From the NCBI GenBank assembly GCA_030428105.1, contig JAUIBE010000002.1:62001-126000 (forward strand): DNA of 64,000 nt, given 5' to 3'. The position numbers and the translations under genes are program-made. The stretch is from Gammaproteobacteria bacterium (GTDB lineage Bacteria; Pseudomonadota; Gammaproteobacteria; Xanthomonadales; SZUA-36). This document shows positions 1-8,338 of this stretch, in pieces. The notes beneath the pieces are model-generated. The model worked only from the letters and a program-made list of their open reading frames with translations. It had not been told where the DNA came from and searched no databases. Every line of letters starts with the position of its first letter. Position 1 is the first letter of the stretch.

Positions 1-35
1 TCATGCAGCGCGCCTACCCGGGCCTGGAGTGGTAA
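1..35 (+). CDS. paaC: PaaC C-terminus (partial), phenylacetyl-CoA epoxidase structural subunit
   Basis: Only the last ten codons lie in the window, reading MQRAYPGLEW and then a TAA at 33-35. PaaC proteins end in a similar Gln-Arg...Pro-Gly...Trp tail, and the next gene, five bases on, is paaD, so the assignment rests mainly on the conserved paaABCDE order. PaaC is the non-catalytic helical partner of the diiron subunit PaaA in the cytoplasmic ring 1,2-epoxidase complex. Confidence 0.7.
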   Translation, partial: MQRAYPGLEW

Positions 36-39
36 AGCC

Positions 40-516
40 ATGAACGCGGCTGCCGCACTCATTCAGCCACAAGTGCCCGAGCAGGTGCTCACCGCACTGC
101 AAGGCGTGGTCGACCCGGAAATCCCGGTGCTCACCATCGAAGACCTGGGCATCCTGCGTGATGTGCGCATGGCGGGCGACGAGGTGGTGGTCACCATCAC
201 CCCCACCTACGTCGGCTGCCCGGCGATGGTGGAGATTCGCGAGAACATCGAGAAGGCGCTTGGCGAAGCCGGCGTCGAAGCCTTTCGCGTTGAGACCAGC
301 CTGTCACCGGCCTGGACCACCGACTGGATGAGCGAGGCGGGCCGCCGCAAGTTGTTGGAATATGGCATCGCGCCCCCTTCTCCGCGCTCGGTCGCATGCC
401 CGCAATGCGGCTCTGAAGACACCCGCCTGATCAGCGAATTTGGCTCCACGGCCTGCAAGTCCCTGCACCAGTGCAACGCCTGCCTGGAGCCCTTCGACCA
501 CTTCAAATGCCACTAG
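40..516 (+). CDS. paaD: 1,2-phenylacetyl-CoA epoxidase subunit PaaD
   Basis: A 158-residue protein with the MIP18/PaaD fold: the N-terminal half carries the VVDPEIPVLTIEDLGI block typical of the family (about residues 22-37) and TPTYVGCPAM near residue 54. The C-terminal 40 residues hold a Cys-rich cluster (CPQC, later CNAC and a final CH) that could bind metal. PaaD is needed for an active epoxidase complex, probably in Fe-S or diiron maturation. It starts four bases after the paaC stop and is followed by paaE with a 25-base gap, so one operon. The start is supported by the match at the N-terminus, although the ribosome site is weak. Confidence 0.95.
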   Translation: MNAAAALIQPQVPEQVLTALQGVVDPEIPVLTIEDLGILRDVRMAGDEVVVTITPTYVGCPAMVEIRENIEKALGEAGVEAFRVETSLSPAWTTDWMSEAGRRKLLEYGIAPPSPRSVACPQCGSEDTRLISEFGSTACKSLHQCNACLEPFDHFKCH

Positions 517-541
517 GCCAACAACAAGAAACCCGTACTTC

Positions 542-1633
542 ATGAGCACCCACTTCCACCCATTGCGCATCAGCAGCATCGCTCCGGCCGATACCGACAA
601 GGCCGTGGTGATCAATTTCGAGGTTCCCGAAGCGCTGCAGGATAAATTCCGCTTTATCCAGGGCCAGTACCTCACCCTGCGCAAGGAGTTTGAAGGCGAG
701 GAAGTTCGCCGTTCCTACTCGATCTGCGCCGGTCTGGATGACGACCAGCTACGCGTTGGCGTCAAGCTGGTGGATGGCGGCATTTTCTCCACCTGGGCCA
801 ACCAGGAACTCAAGGCTGGCGATGTCATTGAAGTGATGCCGCCGCAGGGCAGCTTCTACAGCGATTTAGATCCCGAGCGTGAGCGCTGGTACATGTGCAT
901 CTGCGCCGGCAGTGGCATTACGCCCATCCTGTCCATCGTCAAAACCGTGCTGGCGCGCGAGCCGAAGAGCCACGTCACCCTGCTCTACGGCAACCAGCGC
1001 AGCAACACCATGATGTTCCGCAATGAGCTGGCCTTCCTGAAGAACCGCTACATGGGCCGGCTGCACTGGATCAACATTTTCAGCCGCGAACCGCAGGAGA
1101 GCGAACTGTTCGACGGCCACCTGGATAACCGCAAGGGCGGCGCGCTGAACCGGCAACTGATCAACATTCGCGAGCACGACGAGTTTTTCCTGTGCGGCCC
1201 CGAGGCAATGATCTCCGAGGTGTCACGCGGCCTTCGCGGAGAGGGCATCGCTGAAGAAAGTATTCACTACGAGCTGTTTGGCTCCTCGGCCGAGGCAGCA
1301 CAGAAAGCGGTGGAAAAACACCACGCCCGCGCGCGCGAGCACAAGGGGCTGGTGGCGGAAGTGAGCGTGATGTACGACGGCCGCGAACACCGCTTCGACC
1401 TCACCGCGGACGGCGAAAACATCCTCGATGCCGGCATCGAAAACGGCGTCGACTTGCCCTTCTCCTGCAAAGGCGGCGTGTGCGCCACCTGCAAAGCGCG
1501 GCTGGTGGAAGGCGAAGTGGATATGGACCGCAACCAGGCGCTGTTACCCGATGAAGTGGAGCGCGGCTTTATCCTTACCTGCCAGGCCCACCCCATCTCG
1601 AAGAAAGTCGTGGTCGATTACGACCAGGTCTAG
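542..1633 (+). CDS. paaE: 1,2-phenylacetyl-CoA epoxidase reductase subunit PaaE
   Basis: 363 residues, normal for PaaE, the reductase that passes NAD(P)H electrons to the PaaAC oxygenase. The order is FAD-binding ferredoxin-reductase domain (RRSYSIC about 56-62), NAD-binding domain (CAGSGITPI about 120) and a C-terminal plant-type 2Fe-2S ferredoxin (CKGGVCATC about 310, last Cys near 347). The open frame runs upstream to 440 inside paaD, but that stretch is only the shifted paaD sequence. The ATG at 542 gives the conserved HFHPLRI start and is the correct one. It is the last gene of the operon and faces the next gene tail to tail. Confidence 0.95.
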   Translation: MSTHFHPLRISSIAPADTDKAVVINFEVPEALQDKFRFIQGQYLTLRKEFEGEEVRRSYSICAGLDDDQLRVGVKLVDGGIFSTWANQELKAGDVIEVMPPQGSFYSDLDPERERWYMCICAGSGITPILSIVKTVLAREPKSHVTLLYGNQRSNTMMFRNELAFLKNRYMGRLHWINIFSREPQESELFDGHLDNRKGGALNRQLINIREHDEFFLCGPEAMISEVSRGLRGEGIAEESIHYELFGSSAEAAQKAVEKHHARAREHKGLVAEVSVMYDGREHRFDLTADGENILDAGIENGVDLPFSCKGGVCATCKARLVEGEVDMDRNQALLPDEVERGFILTCQAHPISKKVVVDYDQV

Positions 1634-1645
1634 GCTTCGAAACAC

Positions 1646-2152
1646 TCAATCCTGCGGATGAGCTTCAATCCAGGCATCGATCCTGGCCCCCATCGGCGCC
1701 CGGTTGGCCTGGGTCGCAATCTCAACCGCCTGCTCGCGGCTGGCGCCCGCCATCAGGTACTGTTCAATCGCAAACAAACCGGTTGCCCTGCCGCCACTGG
1801 CGCAATGGAGCAAAACCGGCCCGCTTGCGCCCTCGAGGGCTGCGTGCAAGGCCTGGGCATCTTCAGCCGTGATCGATTGCGTCTTCTGCACCGGGATCGA
1901 CACATAGTTCATTCCCAGGGAAGCCACCGCGGCTGACTCGTCAAAACCGTCGAACTCACCCTCGGGTCGCAGGTTGATGATGGTGGTGTAGCCCTTCTCG
2001 GACAGCGCTTTGAGCTGTTCTTCGCTTGGCTGGCCAGAAATGGTCAGGTTCTCAGCAATCGGTGTCTCACCGGGTAGGCCAGGGTCGGCAGACAGCTGGC
2101 CAAAGACCGAAAATCCCACCAGTGCGAGCACCACCCACACTACTTTGTTCAT
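1646..2152 (-). CDS. Exported CX4R phosphatase-like protein (DUF442 type)
   Basis: 168 residues from the ATG at 2152, which begins a clear signal peptide (MNKVVWVVLALVGF, cleavage near residue 22). The rest resembles the DUF442/beta-lactamase-hydrolase-like phosphatase fold: LTISGQPSEEQL, a central TTIINLRPEGEFDGF block and the loop HCASGGRATG, with Cys and Arg placed as in the family's CX4R active site. It probably acts in the periplasm; the substrate is unknown. A longer frame reaches 2182 but would put ten residues before the signal peptide. It is divergent from the next gene and convergent with paaE. Confidence 0.75.
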   Translation of the reverse strand: MNKVVWVVLALVGFSVFGQLSADPGLPGETPIAENLTISGQPSEEQLKALSEKGYTTIINLRPEGEFDGFDESAAVASLGMNYVSIPVQKTQSITAEDAQALHAALEGASGPVLLHCASGGRATGLFAIEQYLMAGASREQAVEIATQANRAPMGARIDAWIEAHPQD

Positions 2153-2222
2153 TGATTCGACTCCATGTTTGCCATCGTCCAAGCGTAATCAAATCATAGC
2201 AATCCTGGCCGCTTTTATGTGG

Positions 2223-2253
2223 TTACAGCGGACAAATCTGGTTTGCCTATACT
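2223..2253 (+). promoter_or_regulatory. Possible sigma-70 promoter for the 2292 gene
   Basis: A TATACT box lies at 2248-2253, about 39 bases before the ATG at 2292. The only upstream partner is a weak TTACAG at 2223-2228 with a 19-base spacer. The -10 is good, the -35 poor. It lies in the 139-base divergent gap 2153-2291. Confidence 0.35.
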
Positions 2254-2291
2254 CATTCAAAGGGGATGAAAATCGATTGGGAGAAAATACG

Positions 2292-2828
2292 ATGAAACCA
2301 CTGAACACCCTCACCAAACTTGTTTTGTTGTGCGCGCTGCTCCCGGCAAGCCTGGTTGCAGAGGAGACCACCGAGGACAAAATTGCCCGCGCCAAGTCTG
2401 CGGCACCAGCCCATATCAGCAACGATGCCACCATCATCGTTGACGGCGAAGTGGTGGTGGAAGGCTCCAACGGCTGGACCTGCCTGCCCGACACCATGCC
2501 GGGCGACAAGGCGCCTATGTGCAACGACGCCGTGTGGATGCAGATGCTGGGCGCAGTCGGCAGCCAGGCCGATTTCACCACTGACAGGATCGGCATCTCC
2601 TACATGCTGCAGGGCGAGCCGGAGGGCTCAGGGGTCAGCAACTCCACGCCCTACCACGCCAACCACATCGAGGCCGAGGATTACGTGCAAACCGGGCCTC
2701 ACCTGATGATCGTGGTGCCCAAAGAGATGCTCGAGGGCATCACCGATGACCCGTCCCAGGGCGGACCGTTCGTGATGTGGAAAGACACGCCCTATGCACA
2801 TATCATGATCCCGGTCACCGACGACTAG
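2292..2828 (+). CDS. Exported protein of unknown function
   Basis: 178 residues. The ATG at 2292 sits behind GGGAG and starts a signal peptide (MKPLNTLTKLVLLCALLPAS, cut near AEE at about 23). The mature part has two Cys (WTCLPDT and APMCNDA) that could pair in the periplasm, and blocks such as GISYMLQGEPEGSG and QTGPHLMIVVPKEML. I do not recognise a family with certainty. The next gene follows after 13 bases and both products are exported, so they are probably co-transcribed. Confidence 0.7.
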   Translation: MKPLNTLTKLVLLCALLPASLVAEETTEDKIARAKSAAPAHISNDATIIVDGEVVVEGSNGWTCLPDTMPGDKAPMCNDAVWMQMLGAVGSQADFTTDRIGISYMLQGEPEGSGVSNSTPYHANHIEAEDYVQTGPHLMIVVPKEMLEGITDDPSQGGPFVMWKDTPYAHIMIPVTDD

Positions 2829-2841
2829 GGAGATTCGACTG

Positions 2842-3312
2842 ATGCCGAAGTTTTTGCTGCTGTTCCTGCTCACCGTCCTCGTCAGCGCCTGCGGCGCGGA
2901 AGAAAGCGACACGAGCGCTCCAGAAACCGCCGCCAGCGACACCAGCACTGAAGCAGCGCCGCGCAAAAAGTCGAAAACCCGCGAACCCAAGTGGGAAATC
3001 AATGTCGATGGTCGCCCGGCGCTTTCCGGCCGGGTGATCACCGCGGTGACCGTTGGCGCCTATGGCAATTACTCCATGGCCAACTCCGACACCATGATCA
3101 ATGCCCGTATCGTGGAAGACGGTGCCGGCTCAACCCTGGACATCAAGTACAACGAAGACGATGTTCGTTGCATGAGCTTTGGCGATGCCACCATCACGGC
3201 AGAGGGCGACAAGGCCGTGATTTCAGGCGAAGTGGGCTGCTTTGCTTCCGGTGTGAACCCGGACGACCACGAAAAGGCCGCGGTCAGCGGATGGTTCGAG
3301 CTCAACAAGTAG
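2842..3312 (+). CDS. Lipoprotein of unknown function
   Basis: 156 residues with a short hydrophobic leader ending in LVSACGAE, a good lipobox, so the mature protein is lipid-anchored at Cys17. A Ser/Thr/Glu-rich linker (about 20-48) leads to a compact beta-rich domain with two Cys (VRCMSFGD and VGCFASG) that may form a disulfide. No family recognised. It sits between two other exported small proteins in one likely operon. Confidence 0.7.
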   Translation: MPKFLLLFLLTVLVSACGAEESDTSAPETAASDTSTEAAPRKKSKTREPKWEINVDGRPALSGRVITAVTVGAYGNYSMANSDTMINARIVEDGAGSTLDIKYNEDDVRCMSFGDATITAEGDKAVISGEVGCFASGVNPDDHEKAAVSGWFELNK

Positions 3313-3320
3313 GGATCGAT

Positions 3321-3704
3321 ATGCCACAGCGAATCCTGGCTGCCGTTGCGCTCAGCGCAGCCTCCATCGTGGGTTTTTCTTCTTCGGCACACGCCGACGC
3401 GGATGCCTTCACCATGCAAATCATGGATGCGTTCGCCATCTCCGGGCGCGGCACGGTCATGACCGGCCGGGTTGAAACCGGCGCCATCGAGTCCGGCGAC
3501 ACCGTCTGCGTACCCACGACCAGCGGTGAAACCCTGTCGCGAAAAGTCGAGGGCATCGAGCAATTTCGCAAAATCATGGATCGCGCCGAGGCCGGCCAGA
3601 TGGTGGGCATCCTGGTCACCGCCGTGAACTCCAAGGAAGTGGAAAAAGGCGCTGAACTCAATTCAGACTGCGAGCCAGCGGAACAAGGCACGGAGGATAG
3701 CTAA
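3321..3704 (+). CDS. Exported stand-alone EF-Tu domain II-like protein
   Basis: 127 residues. The ATG at 3321, eight bases after the previous stop, begins a signal peptide (cleavage after SSSAHA near residue 25). Nearly all the rest matches the beta-barrel domain II of translation factor EF-Tu: FAISGRGTVMTGRVETGAI, then IEQFRKIMDRAEAGQMVGIL, then KEVEKGAEL. There is no GTPase domain and no domain III, and none of the flanking sequence resembles a decayed tuf gene, so this is a deliberate single-domain protein rather than a broken one. Two Cys (TVCVP and SDCEP) are not typical of EF-Tu and may bond after export. Its role is unknown. Confidence 0.8.
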   Translation: MPQRILAAVALSAASIVGFSSSAHADADAFTMQIMDAFAISGRGTVMTGRVETGAIESGDTVCVPTTSGETLSRKVEGIEQFRKIMDRAEAGQMVGILVTAVNSKEVEKGAELNSDCEPAEQGTEDS

Positions 3705-3783
3705 GCCACACCTCTGGCGGTAACCGTCCGCGACTCACAACAGGCTTGCAGCGCGGCGGGCTTGGTGGTCTGCTAGTCAGTCC

Positions 3784-5010
3784 ATGAGCATGCATGTCAT
3801 CTTCGTCGCGCCGTTTTTCCTCGAAACCACCCTGCGTTTCGTGGCCGGCGCTGCTGACCTGCCCGGCGTCCGCCTCAGCCTGATCAGCCAGGACCCGGCC
3901 GAACGCCTGCCGCCCCGCCTGCGCGCCTCGCTGGCAGGCCACTGGAAAGTAGACGACGCACTTAACCCGCAACTGATTGCCGATGCCGCGCGCGCACTGG
4001 GGCGCCAACTCGGCCCGCCGGCGCGAATGATTGGCGCGCTGGAGCAGTTACAAGTACCGCTGGCGCAGGCGCGCGAGGCGCTGGGTGTTCCCGGTCTTTC
4101 ATCGGAGGCTTCGAACAACTTCCGCGACAAGGCGCGCATGAAAGAGGTTCTCGCCGCTGCAGGCGTACCCTGCGCGCGCCACATGTTGGCCGAAACGGCA
4201 GACCAGGCCATTGCCTTTTCACAGTTGGCCGGTTTTCCGCTGGTGGCCAAGCCACCCGCCGGAGCCGGGGGCAAGCGCACCTTCCGCATCGACAACGAAG
4301 AACAGTTGCACACCATGCTGCGGCGCTATCCGCCATCGCGCATCGACCCCACCCTGGTGGAAGAGTTTGTTACCGGCGAAGAGCACTCCTTCGACAGCAT
4401 CGTGATCAACGGCCGCCCCCAGTGGTATTCGGTTTCGCGCTATATGCCCTCACCGCTGGAAGTGCTGGAAAATCCGTGGATCCAGTGGTGCGTATTCCTG
4501 CCGCGCGATGTCAGCGGCGATGCCTATGCACCGATTCGCCAGGCCGGCTTCAAAGCGCTGGAAGTGCTGGGGCTGGAAACCGGGCTGGCGCACATGGAAT
4601 GGTTCAAGCTGCGCGATGGCAGAATTGCTATCTCCGAGGTGGGTGCGCGCCCGCCGGGCGCCCAGTTCACCAGCCTGCTTTCGTGGGCGCATGACCTGGA
4701 TTTCTACCGTGCCTGGCCGCGGCTGATGATCTTTGACGAGTTCGAACAACCGCAACGCCGCTACGCCGTGGGCGCCGCTTACTTTCGTGGCCAGGGCCGG
4801 GGCCGCGTCCGCGCCATCCACGGTTTGGACGAGGCGCAAAAACGCTACGGGCACCTGGTGATTGAATCAAAGCTGCCGCGCGCCGGCCAGGCGCCATCGG
4901 ATAGTTACGAGGGCGATGGTTACGCCATTTTGCGCGACCCCGATTCCGACGTGGTTGAGCAAGCCCTAAAAGACATTGTCTCGCGGGTCCGGGTGGAGCT
5001 GGCCCAGTAA
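3784..5010 (+). CDS. ATP-grasp ligase, paralogue 1
   Basis: 408 residues with a full ATP-grasp core: an N-terminal Rossmann-like part, NNFRDKARMKEVLAAAG (about 111-127), FPLVAKPPAGAGGKR (151-165, with the ATP-binding Lys), LVEEFVTGEEHSFDS (191-205) and the Mg-binding block HMEWFKLRDG...SEVGARPPGA (about 267-288). The family joins a carboxylate to an amine or similar group through an acyl-phosphate. The substrate cannot be read from the sequence. It is a clear paralogue of the ligases at 14513 and 17276. It opens an operon with an S51-like protein, two esterases and a second type of ATP-grasp enzyme. Confidence 0.85.
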   Translation: MSMHVIFVAPFFLETTLRFVAGAADLPGVRLSLISQDPAERLPPRLRASLAGHWKVDDALNPQLIADAARALGRQLGPPARMIGALEQLQVPLAQAREALGVPGLSSEASNNFRDKARMKEVLAAAGVPCARHMLAETADQAIAFSQLAGFPLVAKPPAGAGGKRTFRIDNEEQLHTMLRRYPPSRIDPTLVEEFVTGEEHSFDSIVINGRPQWYSVSRYMPSPLEVLENPWIQWCVFLPRDVSGDAYAPIRQAGFKALEVLGLETGLAHMEWFKLRDGRIAISEVGARPPGAQFTSLLSWAHDLDFYRAWPRLMIFDEFEQPQRRYAVGAAYFRGQGRGRVRAIHGLDEAQKRYGHLVIESKLPRAGQAPSDSYEGDGYAILRDPDSDVVEQALKDIVSRVRVELAQ

Positions 5011-5023
5011 TGAGCGCCGCGCA

Positions 5024-5953
5024 GTGAGTGTCCAGGTTTTATTGGGGCCGCAATCGCCCCGCCCCAACCTGGTGTCGGCGGTTGAAACCACCGCCTTTGA
5101 CGGGCCGGTGTTGTCGATTACCGCCGGTTGGCGCGACTCCGAGGGCGAAATTGATGACATCGCCGCCGACATCGGCTTGCCGGTGCAAGACCTTGGCTTG
5201 TACCAAAAGGCCGAGACTGTACTGGCCAACGAGCCAGAGCTTAACGACCTGCAACGTGAACGCCAGGAAAAACTCCAGGAGTTGCAGAAGCTCTACCGCA
5301 TTCGGCTGAATTGCAGCCTGGCTTCTGCCCACACCCTGCTCACCACAGAAGGCGATGATGAACTTTTGCGCCTGGAGCAGCGCGCCGCCATTTCCCAGCT
5401 GCGCGCACTTGACCGCCATCATCTGAGGCGAATCGCTGCCATCCACGCCAATTTCGACGCCCGCCGCGCCAGCCTCGATATTCCAAAAGCGACTGCGGCC
5501 CGAGATGAAATCAGGAGCCTGGTCGCCAGCGCAGGATTGGTCTTGATTGCCGGCGGCCACGTTGCCGTGCTGATCAACCGCATCCGTCTCTTCGGGCTGC
5601 AGAGCCTGTTGCGCGACAAGCCGATCATCGCCTGGTCGGCCGGCGCCATGGTGCTGGGCGAGCGCATCGTGCTGTTTCACGACAATGCCCCGCAGGGCGC
5701 GCGCAACGCCGAGGTGCTGGACGCGGGCCTGGGCCTGGTCGACAAGTTCATCCCCCTGCCGCACGCGCATTCGCGGCTGGACTGGTCGGATGCCACGCGC
5801 ATGAGCCTGTTTGCGCGGCGTTTTGCGCCCTCGCGCTGCTGCACGCTGGACTTCGGCTCCATGATCCGGCTGGAAAGCGGCCGAGTGGCGGCAGTCGCTG
5901 GTTCCTCGGTAATCACCCGCAGCGGCAAAAAGTCGAGTTTGGTGGCGCGATGA
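5024..5953 (+). CDS. Peptidase S51/E-like protein with a coiled-coil insert
   Basis: 309 residues from the GTG at 5024, thirteen bases after the ligase stop; a longer TTG-started frame from 4976 would overlap the ligase. The C-terminal half has the peptidase E/cyanophycinase pattern: LVLIAGGHVAVL (about 172-183) and AWSAGAMVL with the presumed nucleophile Ser205. Residues 70-165 form a Gln/Glu/Leu/Arg-rich helical, probably coiled-coil insert that ordinary peptidase E lacks. S51 enzymes cut isoaspartyl or alpha-aspartyl peptides, which would fit trimming of a product made by the neighbouring ligases. Other catalytic residues are not certain. The next gene overlaps by ATGA. Confidence 0.65.
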   Translation: MSVQVLLGPQSPRPNLVSAVETTAFDGPVLSITAGWRDSEGEIDDIAADIGLPVQDLGLYQKAETVLANEPELNDLQRERQEKLQELQKLYRIRLNCSLASAHTLLTTEGDDELLRLEQRAAISQLRALDRHHLRRIAAIHANFDARRASLDIPKATAARDEIRSLVASAGLVLIAGGHVAVLINRIRLFGLQSLLRDKPIIAWSAGAMVLGERIVLFHDNAPQGARNAEVLDAGLGLVDKFIPLPHAHSRLDWSDATRMSLFARRFAPSRCCTLDFGSMIRLESGRVAAVAGSSVITRSGKKSSLVAR

Positions 5954-7086
5954 ACCAGTCCATCACGCAGCTCATCGCCGGCAAACCGGTTTCGCCCGAA
6001 TCGGTTGATTCCTTTGTGCGCGATAACACGTTTCCCCTGGTCGAGCCCGGCCGGGTCACCTTCGTCTGGCGCGGCCAGGCCGACGAAGTATTCCTGCGCT
6101 GCTGGATTTCCGGGCTTTCCACCGCCCAGCCACTGGAGCGGCTGGACGGCACCGACCTGTGGGCCCTGGCTATGGACCTGCCCGATGGTTCGCGATTTGA
6201 GTACAAGTTCGAAGTGGTGGCCAATGGCCATCGCCAACTGGTGCTCGATGCGCTGAACGAAGTGCAGGCGCACGACCCCTTCGGCACCAACTCGGTGTGC
6301 CAAAGCCACGGCTACCAGCGCCCCAGTTGGACCCTGCCCGACCCCGACAGCCGCAGCGGCACCCTGGAAACCCTTCGGGTGGCCAGCGGCGCATTCGGCG
6401 AGGCGCGCGAGGTGCAGGTTTACTTGCCGGCGCGCTACCGTAAAACCCGCCGCTATCCGCTGCTGGTGGTCCACGATGGCCTCGACTACCTGCGCTTCGC
6501 CGACTTCAAGACCGTGTTGGACAACCTGATCCACCGGCTGGAAATCCCGGCCATGATCGTGGCGCTGACCCAGTCGCCCGACCGCATGAAGGAATACACC
6601 TGCGACGAACGCCACGCCCGCTTCCTGGGCGAAGAACTGCTGCCTGGATTGCGCCTCAAGCTGCCGATCAGCGAATCGCCCGCCGACTGCGGCCTGCTGG
6701 GTTCCAGCCTGGGGGCGGTGGCCTCATTCCACACCGCCGCCCAGTATCCGCAGACTTTCGGCAAGCTGCTTTTGCTGTCAGGCACATTCGCGTTTTCTGA
6801 CCTGGGTCACCACAAGAAGGGCCCGGCACTGGACGGGGTAGTGGAGTTCGTCAACGGCTACCGCGCCAATCCGTTCCCCCTGGCCGAACGGATCTACATG
6901 AGTTGCGGCATTTACGAATCGCTGATTTACGAAAACCGTTCACTGCTGCCACTGTTGCAAGCACAGGGCATGCAGGTGCATTTTGAAGAGGCGCGTGACG
7001 CGCACAACTGGGAGAACTGGCGCGACCGCTTGCGCCTGGGCCTGAGCTGGCTGTTCCCCGGTCCGCTTTGGATGGTCTACGAGTAG
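5950..7086 (+). CDS. Enterochelin-esterase-like hydrolase (Fes/esterase D fold)
   Basis: 378 residues, no signal peptide. Residues 1-115 form a beta-sandwich like the N-terminal domain of Fes and the E-set of glucan-branching enzymes (RVTFVWRGQADEVFLRCW, FEYKFEVVANG). Residues 130-378 are an esterase-D alpha/beta hydrolase: YPLLVVHDG, nucleophile in CGLLGSSLGAVASF and His in DAHNWENWRDRL. It likely hydrolyses an ester in the cytoplasm. No siderophore genes are nearby, so enterochelin is an unlikely substrate; the neighbours suggest it acts on the product of the ATP-grasp enzymes. The start overlaps the previous stop as ATGA. Confidence 0.8.
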   Translation: MNQSITQLIAGKPVSPESVDSFVRDNTFPLVEPGRVTFVWRGQADEVFLRCWISGLSTAQPLERLDGTDLWALAMDLPDGSRFEYKFEVVANGHRQLVLDALNEVQAHDPFGTNSVCQSHGYQRPSWTLPDPDSRSGTLETLRVASGAFGEAREVQVYLPARYRKTRRYPLLVVHDGLDYLRFADFKTVLDNLIHRLEIPAMIVALTQSPDRMKEYTCDERHARFLGEELLPGLRLKLPISESPADCGLLGSSLGAVASFHTAAQYPQTFGKLLLLSGTFAFSDLGHHKKGPALDGVVEFVNGYRANPFPLAERIYMSCGIYESLIYENRSLLPLLQAQGMQVHFEEARDAHNWENWRDRLRLGLSWLFPGPLWMVYE

Positions 7087-7096
7087 AATACAAACC

Positions 7097-8338
7097 ATGG
7101 CTGACATCACACGAACAATTGGTCTTTCCCTCGGCGCCGACATCTGCTGGCCGATCTGCTACGAGGCCTTGCTCAAGCAACTCGACCTGGAACTTCAGGT
7201 GGGTGGCGACAAGGTGCGTTTCGACTGCGAGCGAGTGCTGATCCAGCCCTTTTCGCTCAGCTCGGACTGCCGCTACGACGTGGTCATCGACCGCCTGACG
7301 CACTGGTACCACACCTCGCGCGAGTGGATTAAGAAGGCGATCCTGGTTAATGACCTGTATGTCTTCAACAACCCCTGGTCGATCCAGTCGATGGAAAAGC
7401 AGACGACGTATGCAGCCATGCTTCGTCTGGGCTTCCCCATCCCCGAGACCTGGATGGTGCCGCCCAAGGCCTACGAAGACTACGCCGACCTGAAGCCCAC
7501 CCTCACCCGTTACGCGCGCCTGTTTGACCTGCGCGAAATTGGCGACAGCATCGGCTACCCGCTGTACATGAAGCCCTACGATGGCGGCGCCTGGGTGGGC
7601 GTGACCGCGATCAAGGACGCCGATGGCCTGGTCAAGGCCTACGACGAAAGCGGCGTGCGGGTGATGAACCTGCAGAAGGGCGTCGAGCCGAACGATGCGT
7701 TCGTGCGCTGCATTGGCCTGGGCCCACAGTTCCGCCCGGTCAACTACGACCCGGGTGCGCCGCTGCATGACCGCTACCAGATGGACCACGACTTCCTGCC
7801 CGACGACCAACGCCAGCGGCTGGAAAACATGACCATGGTGATCAACGCCTTCTTCGGCTGGGATTTCAACTCCTGCGAAGCGCTGCGCCAGGACGGCGAG
7901 TGGTACCCGATTGATTTCGCCAACGCCTGCCCGGATTCGCAGGTGACCTCGCTGCATTACCACTTCCCGTGGTTGATCAAGGCCAACCTCAAGTGGTCAA
8001 TTTTCTGCGCCGCCACCGACCGCCCAATGAAAACCGACCTCGACTGGCACGAGTATTTCGCCATCGCCGACCAGGACATTCCCTTCGACGAGAAACTCGA
8101 GGGCTACGTGGCGCTGGCGCGCAAGCGCTTCGATGTGGATGCCTTCGAGGAATTCTGCGCCACCCACCTGTCGCACCTCGACGAGGTGGCCGACGAGTTC
8201 TTTGGCACCGACACCGTGCGTGACGCCATTCACCAGAAAGTGACCGCCCTGTTCCCCGAGCACGAGATCGAGGAATTCACCGAGCTGTTCTGGAACCGGG
8301 TACAGGAGTGGCGCCGCGTGGAGGGCCCAGGCAAGTGA
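7097..8338 (+). CDS. ATP-grasp ligase, distinct type
   Basis: 413 residues, ten bases after the esterase. ATP-grasp features include MEKQTTYAAMLRLGFPIPETW (about residues 98-118), IGYPLYMKPYDGGAWVGV (about 152-169) and the acidic end of the active site WYPIDFANACPDSQ. It is not an obvious paralogue of the other three ligases in the window: it lacks their HMEW and RPPG motifs, so it may make a different bond or use a different substrate in the same pathway. The C-terminal 120 residues are acidic and helical. The following esterase overlaps its stop by GTGA, which implies tight co-translation. Confidence 0.75.
   Translation: MADITRTIGLSLGADICWPICYEALLKQLDLELQVGGDKVRFDCERVLIQPFSLSSDCRYDVVIDRLTHWYHTSREWIKKAILVNDLYVFNNPWSIQSMEKQTTYAAMLRLGFPIPETWMVPPKAYEDYADLKPTLTRYARLFDLREIGDSIGYPLYMKPYDGGAWVGVTAIKDADGLVKAYDESGVRVMNLQKGVEPNDAFVRCIGLGPQFRPVNYDPGAPLHDRYQMDHDFLPDDQRQRLENMTMVINAFFGWDFNSCEALRQDGEWYPIDFANACPDSQVTSLHYHFPWLIKANLKWSIFCAATDRPMKTDLDWHEYFAIADQDIPFDEKLEGYVALARKRFDVDAFEEFCATHLSHLDEVADEFFGTDTVRDAIHQKVTALFPEHEIEEFTELFWNRVQEWRRVEGPGK

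Noticed and set aside
440-541. N-terminal extension of paaE
   Set aside because: It is paaD sequence read in another frame; homologues begin at the ATG at 542.
3321-3704. Decayed tuf pseudogene
   Set aside because: The frame is clean, has its own signal peptide and ribosome spacing, and no other part of EF-Tu is present on either side.
3784-5953. Cyanophycin synthesis and breakdown pair
   Set aside because: The S51-like protein recalls cyanophycinase, but the ligase is about 400 residues and lacks the Mur-ligase half of cyanophycin synthetase.
5950-7086. Siderophore (enterobactin) esterase
   Set aside because: The fold matches Fes, but no siderophore synthesis or uptake gene is in the operon; only the fold-level name is kept.
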